A DNA stretch of 45,188 nucleotides from Catenibacterium sp. co_0103. GTDB taxonomy: Bacteria; Bacillota_I; Bacilli_A; Erysipelotrichales; Coprobacillaceae. Under the pieces are notes generated by a model that was given only the letters and a program-made list of their open reading frames with translations, was not told where the DNA came from and searched no databases. The DNA lies in the NCBI RefSeq assembly GCF_004168205.1, contig NZ_RCYB01000011.1, positions 1 through 45,188 on the forward strand. The letters are read 5' to 3'. A program made the translations under genes and the position numbers. Below, one piece after another: positions 33,250-42,704 of this stretch; the stretch's first letter is position 1, and every line of letters starts with the position of its first letter.

Positions 33250-33603
33250 ATGTTTTTTAAACGCAAAGAAGCAGTAAAAACAATTGAATTTAATCATGCT
33301 TATGAAGAATTTCAAAATAATATGAATATTATTCTTTTATGTGTAGATGATGATTTAAAGTTTGATGTCAGACATCCAGTTGATGCACAATGTTATCCTG
33401 CTAGATTAATTGATCAGCATGCAAAAAAGGATCTTGATCCTACTGCAACATATTATGTTTATGCACTTGCAGCTGGTACAGCACATGAAGGAGCAAGAAA
33501 ATTAGTCAAAGCTGGATTTAAGGTCTTTGATTTAGGATCTTTAGTAGATTTCAAAGGACCTGAAGAAGGTAATTCTGTCAAACAGAAAAGACATAAACAT
33601 TAA
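33250..33603 (+). CDS. Rhodanese-like protein lacking the catalytic cysteine
   Basis: This 117-residue protein looks like a single rhodanese domain: FDVRHPVDAQ resembles the DVR-PxE strand, then YYVYALAAGTAHEGARKLVKAGFKVFDLG matches the catalytic strand-loop-helix and following strand. In active rhodaneses the YVYC position carries the cysteine; here it is YVYA and the loop is ALAAGTA. It is therefore probably not a sulfurtransferase. GAGGTGAG lies before the ATG. It is monocistronic and convergent with the glucosidase gene. The fold assignment is moderately confident; the function is unknown. Confidence 0.65.
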   Translation: MFFKRKEAVKTIEFNHAYEEFQNNMNIILLCVDDDLKFDVRHPVDAQCYPARLIDQHAKKDLDPTATYYVYALAAGTAHEGARKLVKAGFKVFDLGSLVDFKGPEEGNSVKQKRHKH

Positions 33604-33636
33604 AGAAGGACTATAAAATTCATAGTCCTTCTTTTT
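33602..33636. terminator. Bidirectional terminator between rhodanese-like and glucosidase genes
   Basis: A 13 bp perfect stem (33602-33614 with 33622-33634) with a T-run, between convergent genes. Confidence 0.88.
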
Positions 33637-33640
33637 CATA

Positions 33641-35110
<1,470 letters not shown>

Positions 35111-35162
35111 CTATCAAACATTTAAAGATTAAGCTTATTATTTTCATAATTTGAATTTTATA

Positions 35163-35194
35163 TTGCACAGTGTTATATACTGTTGTATACTGTT
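35163..35194 (+). promoter_or_regulatory. Promoter and probable operator of the GntR-ABC operon
   Basis: TTGCAC (35163-35168), 17 bp spacer and TATACT (35186-35191). The sequence TATACTGTT occurs twice (35176-35184 and 35186-35194), and ACAGT (35167-35171) forms an inverted repeat with ACTGT (35179-35183). Overlap of repeats with the promoter suggests autoregulation by the GntR protein. Confidence 0.65.
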
Positions 35195-35210
35195 TATAGG
35201 AGGAAGAGAT

Positions 35211-35597
35211 ATGCATATTATCATTAATCATTCATCAATGGTTCCTATATATGAGCAGATTGTAGAAGCTATTAAAGAAGCGATACTTTCTAATCAGTTA
35301 TCCCCTAATGAAGCACTCCCTTCAGTACGTGCTTTATCTAAAGAATTAAAGATCAGTGCTTTAACTGTAAAGAAAGCCTATGATTTCTTAGAAAAAGAAG
35401 GCTATACAACAACTGTTCATGGAAAAGGAAGCTATGTGTTAGAGGTTTCTCAAAATGAAGTAAAAGAAAATTGTTTAAGAGAAACAGAAGAACTATTATC
35501 TCGTGCTATAGAAAAAGGGAAGTGTTCTGGCATTACTTATCAGGAAATGCAGGACATGTTATCTCTTATTATGGAGGATGTTTATGATTCACATTGA
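35211..35597 (+). CDS. GntR family regulator (YtrA type)
   Basis: This 128-residue regulator begins at the ATG at 35211, with AGGAGGAAG before it. The GntR winged helix spans about residues 10-75 (VPIYEQIVEAIKEAILS, LPSVRALSKELKIS, AYDFLEKEGYTTTVHGKGSYV). The short C-terminal helical tail, without an effector domain, is the YtrA subfamily, which commonly regulates adjacent ABC transporter genes in response to cell-envelope or antibiotic stress. It overlaps the ATPase gene by 14 bases. Confidence 0.92.
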   Translation: MHIIINHSSMVPIYEQIVEAIKEAILSNQLSPNEALPSVRALSKELKISALTVKKAYDFLEKEGYTTTVHGKGSYVLEVSQNEVKENCLRETEELLSRAIEKGKCSGITYQEMQDMLSLIMEDVYDSH

Positions 35598-36402
35598 TCA
35601 TTTGAAAAAGAGTTACGACTCATTTACTCTTGATTGTAGTTTAGATATTCCTAAAGGTATTATTACTGGAATTATAGGAATGAATGGTGCTGGTAAGAGT
35701 ACATTATTCAAAAGTATTCTTGATATTAATCCTATTGATGAAGGAAACATACAGATACCTGATAAACAGGATATTGGTGTTGTATTAAGTGAAACAGGAT
35801 TCAGTGAATTCTTTACTGTATCCGATATAATCAGTATTCTGAAATGTACTTATAAACGTTTTGATGAAGATTTGTTTCATTCTTATTGTCAGCGTTTTGA
35901 TATCCCTTTAGATAAGAAAACACGTACATTCTCTACAGGTATGAAAGCAAAACTCAATATCATTATTGCCTTAACACATCATGCAAAATTACTGATCTTA
36001 GATGAACCAACTGCAGGACTTGATGTTCTTACTAGAGATGAAATACTTGATATACTAAGAGATTATATGGAACAGGAAGATTGTACTATTCTTATTTCTT
36101 CTCATATATCGAGTGATTTAGAATCATTATGTGATGATCTTTATGTAATTGATCATGGGCAGATCATCATGCATGAAGAAATGGATACACTTCTGTCTCA
36201 ATATGGCGTGTTAAAGGTATCTAAAGAAGATTATGATAACTTAGATAAAGATTATCTGCTGGAAGTAATGAAAGAACCATTTGGTTATTCATGTCTGACT
36301 AATGTTAGACAGTTCTATAGTGAAAACTATCCTACCATTGTGATTGAACAGAATCATATTGATACAATGATTCCTATTCTATTAAAAGGAGAGCGCTTAT
36401 GA
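35584..36402 (+). CDS. ABC transporter ATP-binding protein
   Basis: This protein of about 272 residues is the ATPase of an ABC exporter-type system. The start is taken at ATG 35584, six bases after GGAGG. The Walker A loop is GMNGAGKST, the signature is STGMKAKLNI, Walker B is LLILDEPTAGLD, and the switch histidine is in ISSHISSDL. It overlaps the GntR gene upstream and the permease gene downstream (ATGA), so the three are one operon. Confidence 0.93.
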   Translation: MIHIDHLKKSYDSFTLDCSLDIPKGIITGIIGMNGAGKSTLFKSILDINPIDEGNIQIPDKQDIGVVLSETGFSEFFTVSDIISILKCTYKRFDEDLFHSYCQRFDIPLDKKTRTFSTGMKAKLNIIIALTHHAKLLILDEPTAGLDVLTRDEILDILRDYMEQEDCTILISSHISSDLESLCDDLYVIDHGQIIMHEEMDTLLSQYGVLKVSKEDYDNLDKDYLLEVMKEPFGYSCLTNVRQFYSENYPTIVIEQNHIDTMIPILLKGERL

Positions 36403-36953
36403 AAGGACTACTCAAAAAAGACTTATTATTACTCAAGTCTCAAATAAAGTATATTGTAACGATTGTTGTGATCTGTTTAATTATGGCTTATGCAAATTCT
36501 GGATTTGCGTATATTTCTAGTTATCTTACATTTATGGGAACAGGACTTGTCTTCAATTCATTTTCTTATGATATGTATCACAATGAGATGACTTATCTCT
36601 TTGCCCTACCTTTCAGCAAAAAAGAATACTGTTTAGAAAAATATATCTATGCACTCACTGTCACATTCATATCATGGCTGATTGCATTCCTTATAAGTTC
36701 CGCAACTCATATTAACTTAGAAACAGTGATTGTCCAGCTTGCCATGCTCTTTTCTGCTTTCATATATATTTCTATCACGATTCCTGTAATAATGAAATAT
36801 GGTCGTGAAAAGGCAACTATTATTGTCTTAATGTTGATGCTTGTTTTATTTCTTGCAGCTGCAAGTGGTGCGACTTCAGTCGGTCATTTTTTGCGGACAG
36901 TTCATACATGCTATCCTTTTCTGTTCTCTGCTCCTGCGTTTGCTCTCGTTTGA
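36399..36953 (+). pseudogene. ABC-2 type permease interrupted by the mobile element
   Basis: The gene starts at 36399 with an ATGA overlap with the ATPase gene. It encodes an ABC2-type membrane subunit with hydrophobic segments at about residues 17-35, 40-55, 85-105, 110-130 and 137-155, and a cytoplasmic PFSKKEYCLEKYIYA segment typical of bacteriocin/drug exporter permeases. Around residue 157 (position about 36870) the sequence switches to the GC-rich element. The last 26 codons, to a stop at 36951-36953, are read from the antisense of the recombinase gene. The missing C-terminal helices make the transporter probably inactive. The rest of the gene should lie beyond the far end of the element, outside the window. 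Confidence 0.85.
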
Positions 36954-38732
36954 TTTCTCCCTCCGTATCTTCTTGGCACAAGCAGGACAATACCTTGATG
37001 CACCAGAGCCCGGGACATATTCAACGCCGCACACCGTACAATTTTTAGCGGGCATTGCTGCCCACCGTTTTGTAGGTATGATATGTAATTCATCGACAAA
37101 GCCGATGAATTTATAGTAAATCTTGATTTCCTGCTTCACTGTTCCGTCTGCCATCTTCTCACGCTCCGAAACAAGTATCTTGTCTATGAGTGCGTTTATA
37201 ACTGTTGCATCCAGTTCTTTTAAGCCTTGATAATTTCGGATAAGGGCGAGGAAGTCACGGATTCCCCGTGATTTCTCGTAGCTTTCATTAAGAGTTTCCG
37301 TCACCTCTTTCAGCCTTGCTTCAATTTCAAGCTGCTCTTTCTGGTATTTCCCCGACATCATCTCAAAATTCCGCTCGGTAATACGCTCCATGACCTTATC
37401 CTCGTAGAGAGAGGAAAACAGCCTGTCCAGTTCCGCAAGGCGTTTGTTCAGCTTCTTACGTTCTTTCTCTAATGCTTTCGCCCTGCTCTGGTCTGTTTCC
37501 GTGAGCCGCTTTTCTATGGCCCTGACCGCCTTTTCATCATTCACTGCCATATCCGCAAAACAGTTGATGTCGGCAAGAACGGCATTGAATAAATCCCTTG
37601 CTTCTATATTGTGGGCACTACACTCGCTTCTTCCGTTTCTTGCATAATTATTACATGAATACTGTACACAGTCGATAATCTCTGGGCGTTTCCTCCTGTG
37701 TACGTTCATTGCCCGCAGAGCACATCCGCAGTCCACACACTTGATAACGCCTGCAAAAATATTTACAAATCCTCCCTTGTTCTGTGGAAGCCTACGACTT
37801 GTAATAAGCTGTTGGACAATATCAAATTCCTCCTGCGTGACTATTCCCTCATGGGTATTGGGTATCACTTCCCATTCTTCGGGCAGCTTAGAGGGGCGTT
37901 TCTTGCTTTTCATATTGGCGGCAATCCGTTTGTAGCCTACAAGATTTCCCGCATATATCGGGCTTCTTAAAATGCTCCTCACGCTGTTCCCACTCCAAAT
38001 ATAGCGTTTGTCCTCGTTCCCCTCAAAATGACGTTCAAAGCCTGTTTCGCCACGCTCCGCCGCATAAGCGGCAGGGCGTAGGATATGCTGTTTATTAAGA
38101 TGTCTGCAAATTTTGGCAACTCCATTCCCTTTTAATGCAAGGTCGAATATCTCTTTTACAACATGTGCCACTTTATCATCTATCAGCAGATGGTTGTGGT
38201 CGGCAGGGTCTTTGATATAGCCATAAGGGGCGGTAGTTCCCATGAATTTCCCCTGTTGAAACCTCGCCCGATATGCCGATTTTATCTTAACAGATATGTC
38301 AGCGGCATACATTTCGTTTAAAATGTTGCGGAAAGGCGTGATGTCCATAGCAGATTTATTCAAGGTATCTACGCCGTCATTGACCGCTATATACCTCACG
38401 TTATGCTCTGGGAAGAAAACTTCCAGATATAACCCACAATCAAGATAGTTTCTCCCCAGACGGGATAAATCTTTCGTAATCACGCAGTTTATCAGACCGC
38501 TTTCAATGTCTTTTATCATATTCTGGAAACTTGGTCTTTGGAAATTTGTACCAGAATAACCATCGTCCACATACGTTTTTGCTATGTGCCATCCCTGCTT
38601 TTTCACATAATCCGTGAGGATGGATTTCTGTGTCGCAATGCTCGCACTCTCGTTATCCGTACCATCGTCTTTAGATAAGCGGCAATAAATGCCGACTAAA
38701 TAGATTTTCTTTTCTTCTTTGATTCCTGCCAT
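36876..38732 (-). CDS. Large serine recombinase (TnpX-like integrase)
   Basis: This 618-residue recombinase catalyses excision and integration of the element. The resolvase-like catalytic domain starts with GIYCRLSKDDG (nucleophile Ser20) and has TKDLSRLGRNY near residue 90. A recombinase domain follows (APYGYIKDP to SGNSVRSILRSPIYAGNLVGYK). A zinc ribbon (CVDCGCALR ... CNNYARNGRSEC) and a long coiled coil (about residues 405-480) come next. A second C-terminal zinc ribbon (CTVCGVEY ... YCPACAKK) ends in a basic tail. Its stop lies within about 10 bases of the element edge, as for end-located integrases. Confidence 0.94.
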   Translation of the reverse strand: MAGIKEEKKIYLVGIYCRLSKDDGTDNESASIATQKSILTDYVKKQGWHIAKTYVDDGYSGTNFQRPSFQNMIKDIESGLINCVITKDLSRLGRNYLDCGLYLEVFFPEHNVRYIAVNDGVDTLNKSAMDITPFRNILNEMYAADISVKIKSAYRARFQQGKFMGTTAPYGYIKDPADHNHLLIDDKVAHVVKEIFDLALKGNGVAKICRHLNKQHILRPAAYAAERGETGFERHFEGNEDKRYIWSGNSVRSILRSPIYAGNLVGYKRIAANMKSKKRPSKLPEEWEVIPNTHEGIVTQEEFDIVQQLITSRRLPQNKGGFVNIFAGVIKCVDCGCALRAMNVHRRKRPEIIDCVQYSCNNYARNGRSECSAHNIEARDLFNAVLADINCFADMAVNDEKAVRAIEKRLTETDQSRAKALEKERKKLNKRLAELDRLFSSLYEDKVMERITERNFEMMSGKYQKEQLEIEARLKEVTETLNESYEKSRGIRDFLALIRNYQGLKELDATVINALIDKILVSEREKMADGTVKQEIKIYYKFIGFVDELHIIPTKRWAAMPAKNCTVCGVEYVPGSGASRYCPACAKKIRREKSNESKRRSREQKRIACMNCPQKMTD

Positions 38733-38786
38733 ACTGTAAAACCTCCGTATCTGTCCTATCTGTTTTCATGTCCCATTGCGTACATT

Positions 38787-39050
38787 CTAAGCGGACAGCC
38801 CCTCATTGTCGAAGGTGTCGCCCTCGGCAATCTTCTTCCGAATATCCTCGGAGATAATCGGGACAAACGCTTCTGTAACGGTCTGTGTGCCGACATATTC
38901 ACGGCTGATTATCATCTGCACTGGTGCTTTTGGCACGATACGCTTTCTCTTTTTATCTGCTTTCTTATCCTCGCCCATACTTAAATCTTCCTTTCCAGAC
39001 AGGGCAGGGAAGAGTTTGGAAATGTCCCCGCCCTGCCAATCAGATACCAT
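38787..39050 (-). CDS. Small element protein of unknown function
   Basis: This 87-residue protein is lysine-rich in its centre (KKADKKRKRIVPK) and ends with VTEAFVPIISEDIRKKIAEGD. I do not recognise a fold, but it sits between the recombinase and the PC4-like gene. The ATG at 39050 overlaps the PC4-like stop (TAATG) with GAGGATTA before it; an internal ATG at 38978 with AAGGAAG is an alternative start. It may act with the recombinase, which is inference. Confidence 0.62.
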   Translation of the reverse strand: MVSDWQGGDISKLFPALSGKEDLSMGEDKKADKKRKRIVPKAPVQMIISREYVGTQTVTEAFVPIISEDIRKKIAEGDTFDNEGLSA

Positions 39051-39280
39051 TAATCCTCGCTGTTTAATTCTTTCTGTAATGCTTTAAGGAGTGCCGCCGC
39101 TTCATCAGCGTTCAGCGTGATTCCCTTGCCGCACTTTTCACGGTTCGGGGAAAAGCTGCGGATGTCATACTTAGGCTCTTTCCCATTCCATGAAATGAGA
39201 TTGATTTCCTTTGTGTAGCCACTGTCGCCCGTAGACAATACTGCGATTTCCTTTACGATTTCATACTGGATTTCTCTCAT
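39050..39280 (-). CDS. PC4/YdbC-like single-stranded DNA-binding protein
   Basis: This 76-residue protein resembles bacterial PC4-like YdbC proteins: IQYEIVKEIAVLS, KEINLISWNGKEPKYDIRS and KCGKGITLNADEAAALLKAL follow the four-strand-plus-helix PC4 pattern. Such proteins bind single-stranded nucleic acid as dimers. In a mobilizable element it could assist transfer or recombination. It is translationally coupled with the next small gene. Confidence 0.75.
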   Translation of the reverse strand: MREIQYEIVKEIAVLSTGDSGYTKEINLISWNGKEPKYDIRSFSPNREKCGKGITLNADEAAALLKALQKELNSED

Positions 39281-39325
39281 TCTCCATACCTCAACTCTCT
39301 GTATTTACTTCCCGAAAAAAGAAGA

Positions 39326-40180
39326 TTAGCGGCTGTCACGGTTGCGTTTCCTCTGCAACTCACGCTCCAAAAGTTTGATGATGGTTTCCTCCATCTGCTT
39401 CGGCGTTGTGTTCTTCGGAAAGTATTTTTTCAGCTTGCTTGTGTTGATTTTCAAGGTTTCTTTCTGGTTGCCCTTTTCCTCCGTCATAATCGCAAATATC
39501 GTATCCATGTCAAGCCGCCCGCTCTGGCTTAACTGTTTCATCCGCTGTGCCTGTGAGAGTGAGGGCGTTGCTTCTTCGCTCTCCATCGTGGCAAAGAGGT
39601 TTTCCTGCTCGTCTTTCTTCAAGAAGGACAGTTCCACCGCAGGCGTGAGGGCGATTTTCCCCTCGTCCACCATCTGCAAAATCGGCGGTATCAGTTCCGT
39701 CAGGCGGATAAAACGCTGCACGGTCATCCTGCCCACGCCGAAGCCCTGTGCCACCTTGTCGTCCGTCCGCAACTTCGTCACAACTTGTGACGAGGTTAAG
39801 TCTGTGCGGAAACCCTGCCGCTTCATGGCTTCGGATTTCATCTTGTAAGCAAACGCCCGCTCCGATGGCAGGATATTCTCACGCTGCAAATTGCTGTCTA
39901 CAAGGGTGATGATGGCTCGGTCACGGTCTAAGGGCAGGACAAACGCAGGCACGGTATTTATCCCTGCAAGTTCAGAAGCACGGACACGCCGCTGTCCTGC
40001 AATCACTTCATAACCGTCCCCGTCCTCTTTCGGGCGTGTGATTATCGGCGTGACAATGCCAAATTCCTTGATGCTTTCCGCTAACTCTGACAGTGTTTCA
40101 TCTTCTGCCACATGAAACGGATTGTCGGGGAACGGGTACAAGTCTTTGGTCTTTAACACCTTAAAATCCTGTTTCTTCAT
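39326..40180 (-). CDS. ParB/RepB/Spo0J family protein
   Basis: This 284-residue protein has the ParB N-terminal domain with the CTPase-type motif GQRRVRAS (residues 62-69), the DNLQRENILPSERAFA segment and a KorB-type helix-turn-helix region (VAQGFGVGRMTVQRFIRLT). It is likely to bind DNA sites on the element and aid stability or regulation. No ParA gene is visible beside it. It begins eight bases after the relaxase stop and is probably co-transcribed. Confidence 0.9.
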   Translation of the reverse strand: MKKQDFKVLKTKDLYPFPDNPFHVAEDETLSELAESIKEFGIVTPIITRPKEDGDGYEVIAGQRRVRASELAGINTVPAFVLPLDRDRAIITLVDSNLQRENILPSERAFAYKMKSEAMKRQGFRTDLTSSQVVTKLRTDDKVAQGFGVGRMTVQRFIRLTELIPPILQMVDEGKIALTPAVELSFLKKDEQENLFATMESEEATPSLSQAQRMKQLSQSGRLDMDTIFAIMTEEKGNQKETLKINTSKLKKYFPKNTTPKQMEETIIKLLERELQRKRNRDSR

Positions 40181-40188
40181 TCACATAT

Positions 40189-41154
40189 CTACCTTTCTTT
40201 CGCTCTGCTTCTATGATTTTTCTGCAATTCTTCCAACACTTCGGGCGGTATTTTTGACAGCAGCCGCCCCATCTGCTCGTTGGTTCTCTGCAATTCAAAT
40301 ATCTTCTGATTCGCTTTCTGCACCTTTAGTTCCTGCTCGTACTTTTCATCACGCATACGCCCCGCATAGTCTGATTCCTGCCCAATTCTCTCTTTCAAAC
40401 TGTCGATATACGCCTGCTGTTTCCCGATTTCCTTAGAGAATTTCTCCACGTCTGGCAGCCATGCAGAGAGTAAATCTAACGCTTTATCCCTTTTCTTCCC
40501 TGCGTTAAAGGCGTTGATGTCGGATAGGGCAGACACGATTTCTTCATACTGTTTATCAAGCCTGCCGCCTAATTTATAGAGCCATGTGGGGACGTGTTTC
40601 CGCTTGGTTTCCATTGAGGACTGCCCCCGTTCAAGCTGATTCCACCGTGAGGACATCCGCTCATGGTAGGCGGTCTGCCACTCGGATAATGATTTCTGGT
40701 TGCCTAAGATAGCTTTCGCTGACAGCTTATTGTCTGGCGTAATCGGCACAAAGCAGAGGTGCATATGGGGCGTTCTCTCGTCCATATGGACGACAGCGGA
40801 GAGGATATTCTGCTTTCCAACACGCTCCGAAATGAAGTCAAGAGCCGTCTGGAAATACGCTTTTTGTTCTTCGGGCGGTAACTGGTTCATAAATTCTGGT
40901 GAAGCTGTGATGAGCGTTTCCACCATCATCACGCTGTCTTTCCTTGTCCTGCACCCCGCTTCGGCTACCATGCGGTTAATCTCTTTCTTGTAGGTGTACT
41001 TTGGTGGTGCTATGAGATGGTAATTGTTTTTAGAGCGTTCCATATCTATATCTGGGTTGCTTTTGTAGGCTTCTTTCTTCCGCTCGTTATGGCGTTCACA
41101 AGCCGCAACGCCGCCCGCTTTTCGTTTCTGGAAACGCAGGATTGCATAAGGCAT
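40189..41154 (-). CDS. MobV family relaxase (Mob/Pre)
   Basis: The start at ATG 41154, after AAGGAGG, gives 321 residues beginning MPYAILRFQKRK, the usual Mob/Pre N-terminus. The metal-binding HxDExTPHxH motif is HMDERTPHMH (His123, Asp125, Glu126, His130, His132), and NYHLIAPPKY lies near residue 44. A C-terminal coiled coil (about residues 210-310) follows. The longer reading frame to 41325 is built from repeat DNA and should be ignored. The relaxase should nick the origin of transfer located directly upstream at 41432-41474. Confidence 0.92.
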   Translation of the reverse strand: MPYAILRFQKRKAGGVAACERHNERKKEAYKSNPDIDMERSKNNYHLIAPPKYTYKKEINRMVAEAGCRTRKDSVMMVETLITASPEFMNQLPPEEQKAYFQTALDFISERVGKQNILSAVVHMDERTPHMHLCFVPITPDNKLSAKAILGNQKSLSEWQTAYHERMSSRWNQLERGQSSMETKRKHVPTWLYKLGGRLDKQYEEIVSALSDINAFNAGKKRDKALDLLSAWLPDVEKFSKEIGKQQAYIDSLKERIGQESDYAGRMRDEKYEQELKVQKANQKIFELQRTNEQMGRLLSKIPPEVLEELQKNHRSRAKER

Positions 41155-41195
41155 AGGCGGATTCCTCCTTTCTTTCGGCGGGTGACCGTCCTTTG

Positions 41196-41242
41196 GGGTG
41201 ACAGCGGTGACGGTGGTGACAGCAGTTTTGGGATACCCCCTG
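41196..41242 (+). repeat. 47 bp element repeat, copy 1
   Basis: GGGTGACAGCGGTGACGG, then TGGTGACAGC and GGGATACCCCC. Copy on the plus strand; inverted relative to copies 3 and 4. Confidence 0.75.
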
Positions 41243-41289
41243 CCGACTGCCGCAACTGTCACCCTCACCCCCTGCATGACGGTCATGTC

Positions 41290-41321
41290 GATGATGACGG
41301 TGTTTTTGGGATACCCCCCTC
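41290..41321 (+). repeat. 47 bp element repeat, partial copy 2
   Basis: A partial copy on the plus strand: GATGATGACGGTG followed by TTTTTGGGATACCCCCC. Confidence 0.6.
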
Positions 41322-41424
41322 GCAAGAGCCGTCACCGTCATGCCGCCATTCTTTTATCCGAAGCCGTAAGGCGTAGGATAGCAGGGCACAGCCCTGCCTT
41401 AAGGGAGTCCAGAGGGAACGTCTG

Positions 41425-41474
41425 GCACACGACTTTGCAGGGCAAAGTGTAGTGTGTTACACCCTGTAAACGCA
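41425..41474 (+). other. oriT: Origin of transfer (MobV type)
   Basis: The plus strand reads GGCACACGACTTTGCAGGG then CAAAGTGTAGTGTGTTACAC. ACTTTG (41432-41437) and CAAAGT (41443-41448) form the inverted repeat, and TAGTGTGTTA (41450-41459) matches the MobV nick motif TAGTGTG/TTA known from the pMV158 family, with a second short inverted repeat GTGTA/TACAC around it. The predicted nick is between 41456 and 41457. It lies 270-325 bases upstream of the relaxase gene. Confidence 0.85.
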
Positions 41475-41574
41475 GTCGGAAAAATCGGAATGATTTTTCT
41501 GACCGCAGGGGTGGTTTTACACGACCGAAAAGGGCGAGTAAATCTCACGCCTGCATTTTGCGTTTACGGGGTGT
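41459..41574. repeat. Long-range inverted repeat with internal hairpin beside oriT
   Basis: ACACCCTGTAAACGCA (41459-41474) and TGCGTTTACGGGGTGT (41559-41574) are inverted repeats matching at 15 of 16 positions. Between them GTCGGAAAAATC (41475-41486) and GATTTTTCTGAC (41492-41503) form a further hairpin. They extend the structured transfer origin region. No gene is seen between the relaxase start and the ATPase end. Confidence 0.7.
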
Positions 41575-41596
41575 TCTCCCGTAGGGATGACAGCGG

Positions 41597-41641
41597 CAGG
41601 GTATCCTAAAATCACTGTCACCACCGTCACTGCTGTCACCC
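41597..41641 (-). repeat. 47 bp element repeat, copy 3
   Basis: The reverse complement of the copy 1 sequence: GGGTATCCTAAAATCACTG then TCACCACCGTCACTGCTGTC, oriented opposite to copies 1 and 2. Confidence 0.75.
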
Positions 41642-41678
41642 GCAGGGCAGAGCCGCCAGCTTTACATGGCTTTAAGCG

Positions 41679-42704
41679 TCAATGACAGTAACAGGGGGGT
41701 ATCCTAATATCGCTGTCACCACCATCACCGCTGTCACCCGCCCTCCTTGCAAGGGCAATCCGCCTGCCGTCTTTCCTGCGGCTGTACTGGTAGCAGATAC
41801 GGTTCTCGCTTAAAAATGTGGTGCGGTATTCATTCAGCCATTTCGTAATCACCGTGGGTATGGTTTCCGTTTCCCCCATAGCGGCTAACAGTTCCGTTGC
41901 CGTGCCTATCCATTCTTCCTTATCCCTCATAAAATCCACCAACCGAAAAAGGACATCTGGTATCGTTTCTTTCGCAAGCTGCTCCTGCGTTTTCCGCTCC
42001 ACAAGCTCCCAACGGCAATCACGGAAACGCAGCGTGTATTCCTGATAAGGCGTGTCCCTGCCCGTCACATACAGCTTGGCGGTGTCAGACGCACGTTTCT
42101 CCTTTTCCAGAACAAAGGTAGCGTCCGCACTCCCCGTTAATCCTGTCGTCCCAGACACCTTGTTGAACACGTCGCTGTCATTCTGCTTTCGGATGTGGTG
42201 TACGACAATGACCGCCAGAGAGTGCCTGTCGGCAAAGTCTTTGATGAGGGAGATGTCCCCATAGTCGCTTGCATAGGCATTGTCTTTTGAAGCTGTACGG
42301 ACTTTCTGCAAGGTATCAATGACAATGAGCCTGCTGTCTGGGTAATCTTTCAGATAATCTTCAAGCTGCACGATAAGACCGTCTGACAGCTTGCAGCTTG
42401 CCACGGCAAAGTGGAGCCGCCCGCTTGCTTCGTCCGTCAAACGAAATAACCTGTCCTGTATGCGGCAGAACGTGTCCTCAAGGCAGAGGTAAAGCACATC
42501 GCCCTCCATTGTCGGCATATCCCATAAAGGGATTCCCTGCGACACGCATAAGCATAGCTTCAGCATGAGCCAGCTTTTGCCTATCTTCTGTGAGCCGCAG
42601 AACAGCGATAAGCCTGTCGGGATAAGGCTGTCCACCACAAAGGATGGTTTCTCAAGCGGTTCATAAAGGAGCGTTTCGGCGTTGACTGTCTGTAACTTCT
42701 GCAT
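41679..42704 (-). CDS. RepA-like AAA ATPase (hexameric helicase-type)
   Basis: This 341-residue protein is a RecA-fold ATPase of the RepA/AAA_25 type. The Walker A is GSQKIGKS (residues 37-44), Walker B LIVIDT (Asp130), and a VVHHIRK sensor segment follows. It resembles the helicase RepA of mobilizable plasmids and is often found in such elements, where it could support replication of the circular form. AAAGGAGG precedes ATG 42704. The last 20 codons (GDSGDGGDSDIRIPP) are encoded by the 47 bp repeat, which suggests the original stop was overrun by repeat DNA. Confidence 0.85.
   Translation of the reverse strand: MQKLQTVNAETLLYEPLEKPSFVVDSLIPTGLSLFCGSQKIGKSWLMLKLCLCVSQGIPLWDMPTMEGDVLYLCLEDTFCRIQDRLFRLTDEASGRLHFAVASCKLSDGLIVQLEDYLKDYPDSRLIVIDTLQKVRTASKDNAYASDYGDISLIKDFADRHSLAVIVVHHIRKQNDSDVFNKVSGTTGLTGSADATFVLEKEKRASDTAKLYVTGRDTPYQEYTLRFRDCRWELVERKTQEQLAKETIPDVLFRLVDFMRDKEEWIGTATELLAAMGETETIPTVITKWLNEYRTTFLSENRICYQYSRRKDGRRIALARRAGDSGDGGDSDIRIPPCYCH
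41692..41738 (-). repeat. 47 bp element repeat, copy 4
   Basis: GGGGGGTATCCTAATATCGC then TGTCACCACCATCACCGC; same orientation as copy 3. It encodes the GDSGDGGDS end of the ATPase. Confidence 0.75.

Noticed and set aside
41155..41325. N-terminal extension of the relaxase
   Set aside because: It is a translation of the repeat DNA; the Mob/Pre N-terminus and a strong ribosome site fix the start at 41154.
41017..41452. Plus-strand reading frames over the relaxase start and repeat region
   Set aside because: They are antisense to the relaxase or made of the 47 bp repeat; no ribosome site or family similarity is seen.
41196..41738. CRISPR array
   Set aside because: The repeats are few, in both orientations and irregularly spaced, and no cas gene is present.
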